The translations under genes were made by a program, and so were the position numbers. A stretch of DNA of 37,046 nt, from contig NZ_LASA01000059.1 of NCBI RefSeq assembly GCF_001562015.1, positions 1 to 37,046 of the forward strand, read 5' to 3'. The stretch is from Endozoicomonas arenosclerae (lineage in GTDB: Bacteria; Pseudomonadota; Gammaproteobacteria; Pseudomonadales; Endozoicomonadaceae). Below, piece by piece: positions 27,039 to 35,820 of this stretch. Numbering within the stretch: the stretch's first letter is position 1; each line of letters begins with the position of its first letter. Below the pieces are notes generated by a model, which did no database searches, had not been told where the DNA came from, and saw only the letters and a list, made by a program, of their open reading frames with translations.

Positions 27039-27052
27039 TTGATCGATATCAA
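27039..27052. promoter_or_regulatory. FNR/Anr-type box upstream of aceE
   Basis: TTGATCGATATCAA is a perfect match to the FNR/Anr consensus TTGAT-N4-ATCAA, within longer arms AAAATTGAT/ATCAATTTT (27035-27056). A possible sigma-70 -35 TTGTAG at about 27020 with a 17-nt spacer puts the box over the -10 area, a repressor position. In E. coli, pdh expression is lowered without oxygen by FNR and ArcA. The box is about 590 bp from the aceE start, so the promoter would give a long leader. Confidence 0.55.
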
Positions 27053-27644
27053 TTTTTTGAAGGTTTAAACTCTGTCTTCTTCTCGCCAGGTTTAAATTCC
27101 ATCCGGGGTCGATCACCCGGCTGGAGGCCTGAAGGCGATGGTGGTCGAACATAAAGCTCAAACGGGCAAGGCAGATTTTTCATTGGATTTGTCTCAGGCT
27201 CCCAAGCCTGCCCCATTCAAATTCAGTGCAAAGAATGCCTGGCATTGATTCAGACTCCGGTCTGAAAAACGAGCTTCGAAAAGACCCCTCGATATAGAAA
27301 GGTTTTTGGTGAGCAATTTCACTCATCACCCTCCTGGGTGTGGAGTTTGGTTGAAGGCTCAGACAGTTAACATTGGATAACAGTTTGGCGCTAGAGGCTC
27401 TCGTCGTTTGATCATTGGTTTTCACTGGTGATAAGGACTGAAAAAAGCAGTCCATCAGAGGTAAGCCTCGACTATCCTGACAAACAGAATTTCACTGGCT
27501 GTTAATAGCCGCAGTGTGCTTTTGTCTGGGGAATCGAAATGGAAGGTTTCATTAGTCGGCAGGTGCCTGGCCAGGTTCCTGAACCCATTCAGCTAATGCT
27601 TCTTTTCGAACCGATCACAGCGCTCAATTCTCGGAGCAAACTAT

Positions 27645-30302
27645 ATGCACGACATCGATCCCATCGAAACCCAGGAGTGGCTGGAAGCCCTGGATTCCGT
27701 TCTGGAACAGGAAGGGGAAGACAGGGCACACTACCTGATGACCCGCCTTTCCCAGCATGCCAGGGCGAAAGGTACCCAGCTGCCCTATGCGATTACCACC
27801 CCTTATCGCAACACCATTCCGCCTGAAAAAGAAGCGAGAATGCCGGGTGACCTGTTCATGGAACGCAGAATCCGTTCCCTGGTTCGTTGGAACGCGCTGG
27901 CAATGGTAATGCGTGCCAACCAGAAAGACAGTTCTCTGGGTGGTCACATTTCATCTTTTGCCTCCAGTGCAACTCTGTATGACATTGGCTACAACTACTT
28001 CTTCCATGGTTATGATAATAACCGTGAAGGTGATCTGGTTTACTATCAGGGTCACACTGCTCCGGGTATCTACTCCCGTGCTTTCCTGGAAGGACGTCTG
28101 AGCGAAGATCAGCTGGATGGCTTCCGTCAGGAAGTGGATGGTCAGGGCCTTTCCTCATACCCTCACCCGCACCTGATGCCCGACTTCTGGCAGTTCCCGA
28201 CTGTCTCCATGGGTCTGGGGCCTCTGCAGGCTATCTATCAGGCACGCTTCATGAAGTACCTGATCAACCGTGGTATGGCTCCAGAGCAGAACCGTAAGGT
28301 CTGGGCATTCCTGGGTGATGGTGAGATGGACGAGCCGGAATCCACAGGTGCTATTTCCCTGGCAGGTCGTGAAAATCTGGATAACCTTGTTTTTGTTGTT
28401 AACTGCAACCTTCAGCGTCTGGACGGACCGGTTCGTGGTAATGGCAAGATCATGCAGGAACTGGAAGGCGTTTTCCGTGGTGCCGGCTGGAACGTGATCA
28501 AGGTGACTTGGGGTCGCCATTGGGATCAGCTGTTTGCCCAGGATAAAGATGGCATGTTGCAGAAACTGATGGATGAAGCTGTTGATGGCGACTATCAGAA
28601 CTGTAAAGCCAAGGGCGGAGCCTGGACTCGTGAGAACTTCTTCGGCCGTTATCCAGAAACCAAGAAAATGGTTGAGCACCTGTCCGATGACGACATCTGG
28701 CGCCTGAACCGTGGTGGTCACGACCCATACAAGGTCTACGCTGCTTATCATGCTGCAGTGAACCACACTGGTCAGCCAACTATTATTCTGGCCAAGACTG
28801 TTAAGGGTTACGGTACAGGTACTACCGGTGAAGCTTCCAACGTCAGCCATAACGTTAAGAAGCTGCCTATCGATGACCTGAAACAGTTCCGTGACCGTTT
28901 CGATCTGCCGATCAAAGATGAAGATCTTTCAACTCTGCCTTACTTCAAGCCAGCGGAAGACAGCCCGGAAATGGTTTACATGCGCAAGCATCGTGAAAAA
29001 CTGGGTGGTTTCATTCCTCAGCGTCGTCAGCAGTCTGAAGTTCAGCTGGATATTCCTGATCTGAAGGTATTCGAGCCGGTTCTGAAAGGCAGCGGCGAGC
29101 GTGAAATCTCTACCACCATGGCGTATGTTCGTGTTCTGGCAGCCCTGGCTAAAGACAAGGCTATCGGTAAGCACATTGTGCCTATCATTCCTGATGAAGC
29201 CCGTACTTTTGGTATGGAAGGTATGTTCCGTCAGCTGGGTATTTACTCTGCTGAAGGTCAGATGTACGAGCCAGTAGACTCTGATCAGGTCATGTTCTAC
29301 AAGGAATCCAAGCAAGGCCAGATTCTGGAAGAAGGTATTAACGAAGCCGGTGCTCATGCTGCCTGGATTGCTGCTGCAACTTCCTACAGTAACAACAACG
29401 TACCGATGATTCCGTTCTATGCCTTCTACTCTATGTTTGGTTTCCAGCGTACGGGTGATCTGGCTTGGGCTGCTGGTGATATCCAGGCTCGTGGCTTCCT
29501 GATTGGTGCTACTTCTGGTCGTACTTCCCTGAACGGTGAAGGTTTGCAGCATCAGGACGGTCACAGCCACATTCTGGCTTCCACTGTACCTAACTGCATC
29601 AGTTACGATCCAACCTATGGCTACGAACTGGCCGTGATTGTTCAGGACGGTCTGCGTCGTATGTACGGCGAGAATGAGAGTGTCTGGTACTACATCACTA
29701 CCATGAACGATAGCTACAAGATGCCAGCCATGCCAGAAGGCGACGATGTCGTTGAAGGCATTGTGAAGGGTCTGTACTGCTTCGAAGAAAACTCCAAGAA
29801 TGAAGGCCTGAAAGTCCAGCTGATGGGCTGTGGCACCATCATGGAAGAAGTTCGTGCAGCGGCCGACATCCTGCGTAGTGACTTCAATATTGAGTCGGAT
29901 ATCTGGAGTGCAACCAGCTTCAACGAACTGCGTCGTGACGGCATGTCTGCTGCGCGTCATAACATGTTGAATCCTGAAGCTGAGAAGCAGGTATGCTGGG
30001 TTGAAGAGAAGCTGGCAGGCCGCAAGGGGCCAGTCGTTGCTGCTTCTGACTACATGAAAATTTACGCTGATCAGATTCGTGACTTTGTACCGGCTACCTT
30101 TGTAACTCTGGGTACTGATGGTTTCGGTCGTTCCGATACCCGCGCGAAGCTGCGTGAGTTCTTCGAAGTAGATCGTTACTTTGTAGTAGTGGCTGCTCTT
30201 TATTGCCTGGTTAAGGATGGTGAGCTGGAAGTGTCTGTACTGAAAGACGCTCTGAAGAAGTTCAACATCGATGGCGAAAAAGCAAACCCACTGTACTGCT
30301 GA
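27645..30302 (+). CDS. aceE: Pyruvate dehydrogenase E1 component, homodimeric type
   Basis: The 885-residue ThDP enzyme matches AceE: GGHISSFASSATLYDIGYNYFF at about 99-120 in part, ThDP/Mg motif GDGEMDEPES at 224-233 continuing to NCN at 253-255, and the C-terminal transketolase domains. It decarboxylates pyruvate and acetylates E2 lipoyl groups. GGAGCAAACTAT precedes the ATG. Codons are strongly biased (CTG, GGT, CGT), which fits high expression and creates long antisense open frames. aceF follows after 74 bp. Confidence 0.98.
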   Translation: MHDIDPIETQEWLEALDSVLEQEGEDRAHYLMTRLSQHARAKGTQLPYAITTPYRNTIPPEKEARMPGDLFMERRIRSLVRWNALAMVMRANQKDSSLGGHISSFASSATLYDIGYNYFFHGYDNNREGDLVYYQGHTAPGIYSRAFLEGRLSEDQLDGFRQEVDGQGLSSYPHPHLMPDFWQFPTVSMGLGPLQAIYQARFMKYLINRGMAPEQNRKVWAFLGDGEMDEPESTGAISLAGRENLDNLVFVVNCNLQRLDGPVRGNGKIMQELEGVFRGAGWNVIKVTWGRHWDQLFAQDKDGMLQKLMDEAVDGDYQNCKAKGGAWTRENFFGRYPETKKMVEHLSDDDIWRLNRGGHDPYKVYAAYHAAVNHTGQPTIILAKTVKGYGTGTTGEASNVSHNVKKLPIDDLKQFRDRFDLPIKDEDLSTLPYFKPAEDSPEMVYMRKHREKLGGFIPQRRQQSEVQLDIPDLKVFEPVLKGSGEREISTTMAYVRVLAALAKDKAIGKHIVPIIPDEARTFGMEGMFRQLGIYSAEGQMYEPVDSDQVMFYKESKQGQILEEGINEAGAHAAWIAAATSYSNNNVPMIPFYAFYSMFGFQRTGDLAWAAGDIQARGFLIGATSGRTSLNGEGLQHQDGHSHILASTVPNCISYDPTYGYELAVIVQDGLRRMYGENESVWYYITTMNDSYKMPAMPEGDDVVEGIVKGLYCFEENSKNEGLKVQLMGCGTIMEEVRAAADILRSDFNIESDIWSATSFNELRRDGMSAARHNMLNPEAEKQVCWVEEKLAGRKGPVVAASDYMKIYADQIRDFVPATFVTLGTDGFGRSDTRAKLREFFEVDRYFVVVAALYCLVKDGELEVSVLKDALKKFNIDGEKANPLYC

Positions 30303-30310
30303 TTTTATGC

Positions 30311-30353
30311 AGTCCGGCATCATGATGGGCTCAATGGAGCATCTGATGCCGGA
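30311..30353 (+). repeat. Stem-loop between aceE and aceF
   Basis: TCCGGCATCA (30313-30322), bulge T, GATG pairs with CATC TGATGCCGGA (30340-30353); 14-bp stem with one bulge and a 12-nt loop. No T-run follows, so it is unlikely to stop transcription fully. It may stabilise or process the mRNA so that E1 and E2 levels differ. Confidence 0.7.
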
Positions 30354-30376
30354 TTTCATGCTGAAAGGTATCCCGA

Positions 30377-32320
30377 ATGAGCGATGAAATTATTAAGATC
30401 CCGGACATCGGCAGTGGCAGTGCAGAAGTTATTGAAATCTGCGTTGCTCCCGGTGATTCCGTTTCTGCCGACGACTCCCTGATTGTTCTGGAGTCCGACA
30501 AGGCATCCATGGAAGTGCCAGCGCCTCGTGACGGCAAGATCACTGAGATCCTGCTGAATGTAGGCGACAGTGTGTCGGAAGGTGATGACATGCTGAAAAT
30601 GGCTGCAGCTGGAGCTGCTGCAGAAGCCGCTCCATCCCCTGCTGCACAGCCAGAGCCGACTCCTGCACCTGCAGCACCAGCTCCTGCCCCTGCAGCGGCG
30701 GCAGCCAGCAGTGTTCAGGACGTTCTGATTCCAGACATCGGTGCTGAAAATGTACCTGTGATCGAAATCTGTGTAGCCGTGGGTGACGAGATTTCTGAAG
30801 AAGACTCTCTGGTGGTTCTGGAATCCGACAAAGCCACCATGGAAGTTCCTTCACCTTTCTCTGGCGTAGTCAAAGAGATCTGCGTGAAAGAAGGTGACGA
30901 AATGAGTCAGGGCGATCTGGTGGTGAAAGTTGAGACCACTGGTGGTGCTGCAGCACCTGCTCCTCAGGCTCCAGCGCCTCAAGCTGCAGCTCCGGCTCCA
31001 GCGGCTGCACCTGCTCCGGCAGCAGCACCTGTTGCGGGTGGTGTTCAGGAAGTAACGGTTCCTGATATTGGTGCAGAAGACGTACCTGTCATTGAAATCT
31101 GTGTAGCGGTGGGTGACGAAGTTGCTGAAGAAGATTCCCTGATTGTTCTGGAATCTGACAAGGCGACCATGGAAGTGCCTTCACCATTTGCAGGTGTTGT
31201 GAAAGAGATCTGCGTAAAAGAAGGTGACAAGCTGAGTCAGGGCAACCTGATCGTCAAGGTTGAGACCAAAGGCGGAGCAGTAGCTCCTGCACCGGCTGCA
31301 CCCGCACCTCAGGCTTCTGCTCCGGCAGCTCCAGCACCTGCAGCTGCCAAGGCACCTGCGCCAGCAGCACCGGCTTCTTCCCAGAAGCTGGTTGAGCTGG
31401 AAAAAGCCAATCGCAATTTCCACGCGGGTCCAGCGGTTCGCAGACTGGCTCGTGAGTTTGGCGTTAATCTGGAACTGGTGAAAGGCACAGGTCCTCGCAG
31501 CCGTATCCTGAAAGAAGACGTTCAGGCGTTTGTGAAAGCCAAACTGGCTGAAGCCAGCAAGCCTCAAGCAGCTACTGGCGGTGCTGGTATTCCTCCGGTA
31601 CCTGGTCAGGATTACGCCAAATGGGGTGAGATTGAAGAAGTAGCCCTGAACCGTCTGCGTAAAGTAGCGGCTCAGAACTTCCAGCGTTCCTGGTTGAATG
31701 TTCCTCACGTAACCCAGTTTGATGAAGCGGATATCACCGAACTGGAAGCATTCCGTAAGGCTAACAAGGCGCTGGCGGAAGCCCAGGGCACCAAGCTGAC
31801 ACCATTGCCATTCTTCCTGAAGGCTGTGGCTTATGTACTGAAAGAGATGCCAGTATTCTGTTCTTCCCTGAGCGAAGACGGCGAATCTGTTATCTACAAG
31901 AAGTACATCAACATTGGTGTTGCAGTAGATACTCCAGACGGTCTGCTGGTACCTGTCATCAAGAATGTTGACCAGAAAGGCATCTGGGATCTGTCCAGAG
32001 AGTGCATTGAACTGGCTGGCAAGGCCCGCGACAAGAAGCTGAAGCCTGCAGAAATGCAGGGTGGCTGCTTCACCATCTCCAGCCTTGGTTCTGTAGGTGG
32101 TACTGCCTTCACCCCAATCGTGAATGCGCCTGAAGTGGCTATTCTGGGTATCTCCAAGGCCGCCATGAAACCTGTATGGAACGGTAAGGACTTTGATGCA
32201 CGTCTGATGTGCCCACTGTCTCTGTCCTACGACCACCGTGTGGTCAATGGTGCTGACGCAGCTCGCTTCACCACCATGCTGGGTAATCTGTTGGCAGACA
32301 TTCGTCGTCTGCTGCTGTAA
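30377..32320 (+). CDS. aceF: Pyruvate dehydrogenase E2, dihydrolipoamide acetyltransferase
   Basis: The 647-residue E2 has three lipoyl domains (about 1-76, 112-188, 222-298) with lipoyl-lysines K42, K152 and K262 in ESDKA(S/T)MEVP motifs, joined by flexible Ala/Pro linkers; a peripheral subunit-binding domain (about 348-387) and a C-terminal acetyltransferase with SYDHRVVNGADAARF (H620). It forms the complex core and passes acetyl to CoA. The first lipoyl domain differs from the near-identical second and third, implying duplication of the latter. A terminator follows; lpd (E3) is not adjacent. Confidence 0.98.
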   Translation: MSDEIIKIPDIGSGSAEVIEICVAPGDSVSADDSLIVLESDKASMEVPAPRDGKITEILLNVGDSVSEGDDMLKMAAAGAAAEAAPSPAAQPEPTPAPAAPAPAPAAAAASSVQDVLIPDIGAENVPVIEICVAVGDEISEEDSLVVLESDKATMEVPSPFSGVVKEICVKEGDEMSQGDLVVKVETTGGAAAPAPQAPAPQAAAPAPAAAPAPAAAPVAGGVQEVTVPDIGAEDVPVIEICVAVGDEVAEEDSLIVLESDKATMEVPSPFAGVVKEICVKEGDKLSQGNLIVKVETKGGAVAPAPAAPAPQASAPAAPAPAAAKAPAPAAPASSQKLVELEKANRNFHAGPAVRRLAREFGVNLELVKGTGPRSRILKEDVQAFVKAKLAEASKPQAATGGAGIPPVPGQDYAKWGEIEEVALNRLRKVAAQNFQRSWLNVPHVTQFDEADITELEAFRKANKALAEAQGTKLTPLPFFLKAVAYVLKEMPVFCSSLSEDGESVIYKKYINIGVAVDTPDGLLVPVIKNVDQKGIWDLSRECIELAGKARDKKLKPAEMQGGCFTISSLGSVGGTAFTPIVNAPEVAILGISKAAMKPVWNGKDFDARLMCPLSLSYDHRVVNGADAARFTTMLGNLLADIRRLLL

Positions 32321-32337
32321 TGCCAACACTCCGGTGA

Positions 32338-32380
32338 ATAAAAAAGCCCGCTACTGCTTTGCAGTGACGGGCTTTTTTTA
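32338..32380. terminator. Bidirectional Rho-independent terminator after aceF
   Basis: GCCCGCTACTGC and GCAGTGACGGGC (32346-32371) form a stem with two mismatches around a short loop, with an A-run before and seven Ts after (32373 on). It ends aceEF transcription and, read on the other strand, lies downstream of the pentapeptide-repeat gene. Confidence 0.9.
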
Positions 32381-32427
32381 TGACCATGGATGGTCTGTAT
32401 CCTGAAAATGCATAGAGCCTTTCAGAG

Positions 32428-33756
32428 TTATATGCCTTTATTACCTGTTTTCTGCCTGACATGCGCTAGAAGTTGGGAAGGAAAATGGCAGCCGCTAAAG
32501 GTGTTGCCAGAAAACGACGAACTGTAGCCTAACCTGGATGTTTCCATCCCTTTGTTATTGGAGAATGTGCAGCCTTCAATCATTGAGCGCTCGCCGACTT
32601 TCAGGCTAAGATGCTGACAGTCTTTGAAGGTGCAGTCCTTCGCAATGTAGTGATAACCATGCAGTTTTACGTCACAGTTTTCGAAACGGCAGTGGTACAT
32701 TTTACCCACAGGGTCCTGCATGCTGACATCACCTCGACTTACACCCAAGTGAAGCTTCATGTTTCTAAGAGTCAGGGTGTTTACTCCACCGATATCTGTA
32801 GGCAATACAACCGAGTCATACTTGACGCTATCCAGAGTTGCTCCCGCTAAGGTGTGCCCTAAAGCTAATTGATTGATTCTGGTTTTGGTCATTTGAGCAT
32901 GTGAGAAGTTTGCTGTACCGACATCTATACCTCGAATATCACTGTCTTTAACAACTGCAGCTTTTAGATCTGTATGGCTGTCTACTTTACACCCATAGGC
33001 AACACAATCAGACATTCTGGCATCACTCATCTTTGTATGAGTCAGCCTGCAGTCACCCAGTGTCAGATTATCAGCTATGAGACCTCGCATATCGGCACTG
33101 TCGAAGTTACAGCGGGTGAATGCGGCATCTCCCATTCTTGTTTGGTTGAGTGCTGCATGACTGAAATTACACTCTTCGAAGATGACATCTGTCAGATCCA
33201 GGCCACTTAGGTCAGCGCCTGAAAAATCAACATGCTTAAGTACGATGGGTAAATTCACTTTTCCAGAGTCGTCAGCGAAAAAGCTGCTTAATTTCGTGTT
33301 TTCAGGGAAGTCTGTAGATAACCTTAAGCCACTCATATCCAGTACATTCTGACTGCCAGTCAGCATCTGCTGCACTTTAGGGTTGTTTTGCCATTGTTTT
33401 AGAGAGGTCCCAAGCTGTTCGGCTGATAGAGCTTTGGCTTCAAATTTTGGGGTATAAAGGTGATGTCTGGCAGCCCACTTTTTCAGACTGATCAGTAACT
33501 TTTGGAGTCTGGGAAAGCGGGAAACTTTAGCTTCTACAACGTCTCGTTCTGCTAAAGGTTTTGAAGGCGTTTGAGTATCCTCAGATCTCTGATCTGGAAT
33601 CTTTTTTTCTACATCTGCAGTCTTGACCTGCATACCGCTCATTTGACCCACTTTGTCGCTGGGTGCCTGTACAGTAGAGCCGGATTTGGGAGAAAAGGTG
33701 ACATGATCATTCTGTGGGCGCTGGTCTGGTGGTCTTGGCCCTGTTGAGTTTGTCAT
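32428..33756 (-). CDS. Pentapeptide-repeat protein with polar N-terminus, candidate secreted effector
   Basis: A 442-residue protein. Residues 1-75 are Ser/Pro/Gln/Lys-rich and look disordered; 78-100 is basic helical; about 176-300 carries pentapeptide repeats A(D/N)LXX-type (VDFSGADLSGLDLTDVIF and onward, with CNFS, CNFD and ADMRG units) that build a right-handed beta-helix; the C-terminus continues with looser repeats (CTFKDC, CTFSNN). No signal peptide or membrane segment. Salmonella PipB-type effectors share a helix of this kind, so type III secretion is possible, but nothing here proves it. GGGAGGA precedes the ATG. The gene lies 42 bp after the acidic protein gene. Confidence 0.75.
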   Translation of the reverse strand: MTNSTGPRPPDQRPQNDHVTFSPKSGSTVQAPSDKVGQMSGMQVKTADVEKKIPDQRSEDTQTPSKPLAERDVVEAKVSRFPRLQKLLISLKKWAARHHLYTPKFEAKALSAEQLGTSLKQWQNNPKVQQMLTGSQNVLDMSGLRLSTDFPENTKLSSFFADDSGKVNLPIVLKHVDFSGADLSGLDLTDVIFEECNFSHAALNQTRMGDAAFTRCNFDSADMRGLIADNLTLGDCRLTHTKMSDARMSDCVAYGCKVDSHTDLKAAVVKDSDIRGIDVGTANFSHAQMTKTRINQLALGHTLAGATLDSVKYDSVVLPTDIGGVNTLTLRNMKLHLGVSRGDVSMQDPVGKMYHCRFENCDVKLHGYHYIAKDCTFKDCQHLSLKVGERSMIEGCTFSNNKGMETSRLGYSSSFSGNTFSGCHFPSQLLAHVRQKTGNKGI

Positions 33757-33798
33757 GAAGAATCCTCCCTGAATTTTTCTTTATTTTCGCAATTCAAT

Positions 33799-35412
33799 TT
33801 ATTCGTCACTTATTTCCTGGCCGGACAACCCGGATGATCTGAGGTTTCTCCTGGCTCTGAGCTTTTCCCCTGTTAAATCATTTTGTAATTCTTCAGGCTC
33901 TTTGTCTGAAAGGTATCCCGGGTCGTCTTCTTCACTGATGCTGTCTAGAGAAGGACGATGCTTTGCGCTCCGCAGGGGAAGGGTGGAGAAAGTGAAGTCT
34001 TCATCTTCGCTCTCTAAACTGATGGCCGAATCGGAACTTCGAAGATCGTCGTCACTGTCAACGTCGATTGCAGAGTCAGAGCTGCCAAGGTCATCTTCGC
34101 TGTCAAAACTGGATGCAGAGAGCTTACGCATAGCCAGTTCAATCTCTGTCTGTTGTGTGGCAGAAGCTTGCAGGAGGAAGTCCATAACTTCCTCTTCCAG
34201 CTCACTCCCTGCATCTAAAGAGTCTGTATCCCAGTACTTCTCGATATCCGATACCAGTCTTTGGTCTTTTAGCTGTTGAGAGGATTTTGCCGCTTCAAGC
34301 TGATGGAGAGCCTGACTGAATGAAGGCCGTCGAGCTTTTGTTTTTCCCCATAGAAGATTTTTTTCTGGCTCGTAACCCACTTCCATAAGTTGGAACATGA
34401 CGTCCAGAAGTTGCTGTTCGGTAAAAATCATGCAGATACCATCATGCATGCCCATGCTCTCAGGAAAGAACGCTGTTACGGGATAATTGGCTGACTCATC
34501 CGTAGCCAGGCTGTGGGCATCCACATTATGGTGTACGACATCTTCCTCGGTATTCAGTTCTTTTTTGTAGTGAGAAACCATTTCCCGGGTTCTCAGGGTG
34601 ACATTACCCATCTGAGGATCTTCTTTCTCGTAACTTTTACCGTCTTCAGTTGTTCCGATGAAGAAGTCTTTGAGCAGTTCTTTTTCCAGATCGTGGTAAT
34701 AACTAAGTTTCGCTACAAATTGTTCGGCATTGAGGGTGCCATCCAGAAACTGGGATTTAAGACGGTCTTTGTAGGCTTCTACCTGTTTTCGTACGACAGC
34801 ATCAGAGATAAGAGGCAGTGGAAGCTTGTCGTGCCCTCCCAGATCGAGCTCTGATAGCGGAAAAGCCTCCAGTAATGGGTCAACATCAGCGGTGTAAGGT
34901 AGCGCTTTTGCTCCTTCTTTTTCCGCGGGTTTAGCTAATACCTCGATTGCATTCTTCTTGTCAGGCCCTTCATAAATAGCCCACTCTCCATCTTCTTCCA
35001 ACCAGGCTTCCTGAACCTGGATTTTGCCTTTAGGGTTGATGCATTCGAACGTTTTGAAGCGAAGAGCCAGCAGTTTTCCCTGATCATCCCTCATTTCCTC
35101 GCGATCAAAAACGTACCCCAGTGTTTCAAGTTCTTCGATGCGTTCAAGGTCCAGCTTGAGGGGAATACTCATGGCGACTTTCCGACCGTCTTTCCAGGTA
35201 CTCTCCAGGCATTTCTTGCTTGACTCATTCAGGCTGGCCACCTTCTTTGGGTTGGAAGCCTTTTTGCTGTATTTCTGGTCGGTAGGAATAGTGCCGGCCT
35301 GCAGTCCACTGTTGGCACTTTTGGTTTTGATCATATAGTTTTTGGTAGGCCAGTTTCTGGCAATAAGAGACTTGCTGACAGGCTCTACGAAACGGCTGAA
35401 AGTTTGGAGCAC
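33799..35412 (-). CDS. Large acidic protein of unknown function with 15-residue C-terminal repeats
   Basis: I do not recognise this 537-residue protein. Residues 1-60 are basic and Ser/Lys-rich; 75-420 is mixed helical; 432-472 holds a 15-residue repeat (DSEDDLGSSDSAI, then DSDDDLRSSDSAI, then a degenerate third); the tail has a basic patch (KLRARRNLRSS). No signal peptide or membrane segment. The first ATG overlaps the upstream small ORF by 28 nt in another frame, and its frame stays open upstream (KLSNEVYGFVLQTF), so it may be the rear part of a frameshifted larger gene. Composition and the neighbouring pentapeptide protein suggest a host-directed effector, as inference. Confidence 0.6.
   Translation of the reverse strand: MLQTFSRFVEPVSKSLIARNWPTKNYMIKTKSANSGLQAGTIPTDQKYSKKASNPKKVASLNESSKKCLESTWKDGRKVAMSIPLKLDLERIEELETLGYVFDREEMRDDQGKLLALRFKTFECINPKGKIQVQEAWLEEDGEWAIYEGPDKKNAIEVLAKPAEKEGAKALPYTADVDPLLEAFPLSELDLGGHDKLPLPLISDAVVRKQVEAYKDRLKSQFLDGTLNAEQFVAKLSYYHDLEKELLKDFFIGTTEDGKSYEKEDPQMGNVTLRTREMVSHYKKELNTEEDVVHHNVDAHSLATDESANYPVTAFFPESMGMHDGICMIFTEQQLLDVMFQLMEVGYEPEKNLLWGKTKARRPSFSQALHQLEAAKSSQQLKDQRLVSDIEKYWDTDSLDAGSELEEEVMDFLLQASATQQTEIELAMRKLSASSFDSEDDLGSSDSAIDVDSDDDLRSSDSAISLESEDEDFTFSTLPLRSAKHRPSLDSISEEDDPGYLSDKEPEELQNDLTGEKLRARRNLRSSGLSGQEISDE
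33997..34119 (-). repeat. 45-bp coding tandem repeat in the acidic protein
   Basis: Two well-kept 45-bp units plus a partial third encode the 15-residue SSDSAI-containing repeat (residues about 432-472). Each unit pairs an acidic run with a serine cluster resembling casein-kinase-type sites. Confidence 0.7.
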
Positions 35413-35738
35413 GAATCCATAAACTTCATTAGAAAGCTTCGGGGAAGACCCTGTTTTGGATGGGCATTGACCATTTCCAAACCCACAACCATGGTGGGTT
35501 CTGGTTCAGTAAAGCCTTCAAGGTCAAGGAGTTTGCCTGTAGCAACTTCGGGTTTAATTGCGTACTGATCCAGCCCTTTAACGTCCAGATCTCCTGAATA
35601 GCCAGGAATACTCTTGTGGCCGATACCTGTCTGGACCGGTTTGAATTGATAGGAGCCAGATAGTTTCTCTGGTGGAGCCCCTTCAGGGGATCGACTGCTA
35701 TCAGGCGTAATACCGTTTTTGCCTGAACCTATTTTCAT
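35385..35738 (-). CDS. Hypothetical 117-residue protein, possible front part of a frameshifted gene
   Basis: Unrecognised. It is polar and Gly/Pro/Ser-rich (MKIGSGKNGITPDSSRSPEG start) with no membrane segment. Its last 28 nt overlap the start of the acidic protein in another frame. The other frame upstream of that start is open over this overlap and reads sensibly, so one indel would join both into a protein of about 650 residues. Alternatively the two genes are translationally coupled. It lies 82 bp downstream of the DUF4091-type gene. Confidence 0.5.
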   Translation of the reverse strand: MKIGSGKNGITPDSSRSPEGAPPEKLSGSYQFKPVQTGIGHKSIPGYSGDLDVKGLDQYAIKPEVATGKLLDLEGFTEPEPTMVVGLEMVNAHPKQGLPRSFLMKFMDSCSKLSAVS

Positions 35739-35820
35739 GATGTCAGACTCCTTTGTGGTGACCTTCCCTTGTTATCGCAAACATCTCATCACTGCAGATG
35801 ACGACTCATTCTTCTTCAGC

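Larger units (their letters stand above)
26448..27644. other. 1.2-kb glnE-aceE divergent intergenic region
   Basis: No convincing gene. Contents: the large inverted repeat at 26694-26759, a third GGGTGAAA copy at 26854, an A+T-rich stretch (26880-27060) with promoter-like sequence and an FNR-type box at 27039-27052, then a long G+C-richer leader (27080-27640) with small hairpins such as CAGGCT/AGCCTG at 27195-27210. Unlike E. coli, no pdhR precedes aceE. A small 91-codon minus-strand frame at 27180-27455 lacks a recognisable domain. Confidence 0.6.

Noticed and set aside
27180-27455. 91-codon minus-strand frame in the aceE leader
   Set aside because: No recognisable motif and unusual composition; kept only as a note in the intergenic entry.
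28929-30359. 476-codon open frame antisense to aceE
   Set aside because: It mirrors the strongly biased codons of aceE, has no recognisable domain and no ribosome site; an antisense artefact.
30600-31390. Repeats in aceF considered as a CRISPR or tandem element
   Set aside because: They are duplicated lipoyl domains and Ala/Pro linkers in frame; no spaced short repeats of CRISPR type were seen anywhere.
31030-32320. HRVVNG instead of HRVIDG in the AceF active site taken as a mutation
   Set aside because: Asn at this position also occurs in Pseudomonas-type E2 proteins, so it is normal variation.
31181-32329. 382-codon open frame antisense to aceF
   Set aside because: Low-complexity Arg/Cys/Ser-rich translation mirroring the Ala/Pro linkers of aceF; no independent evidence.
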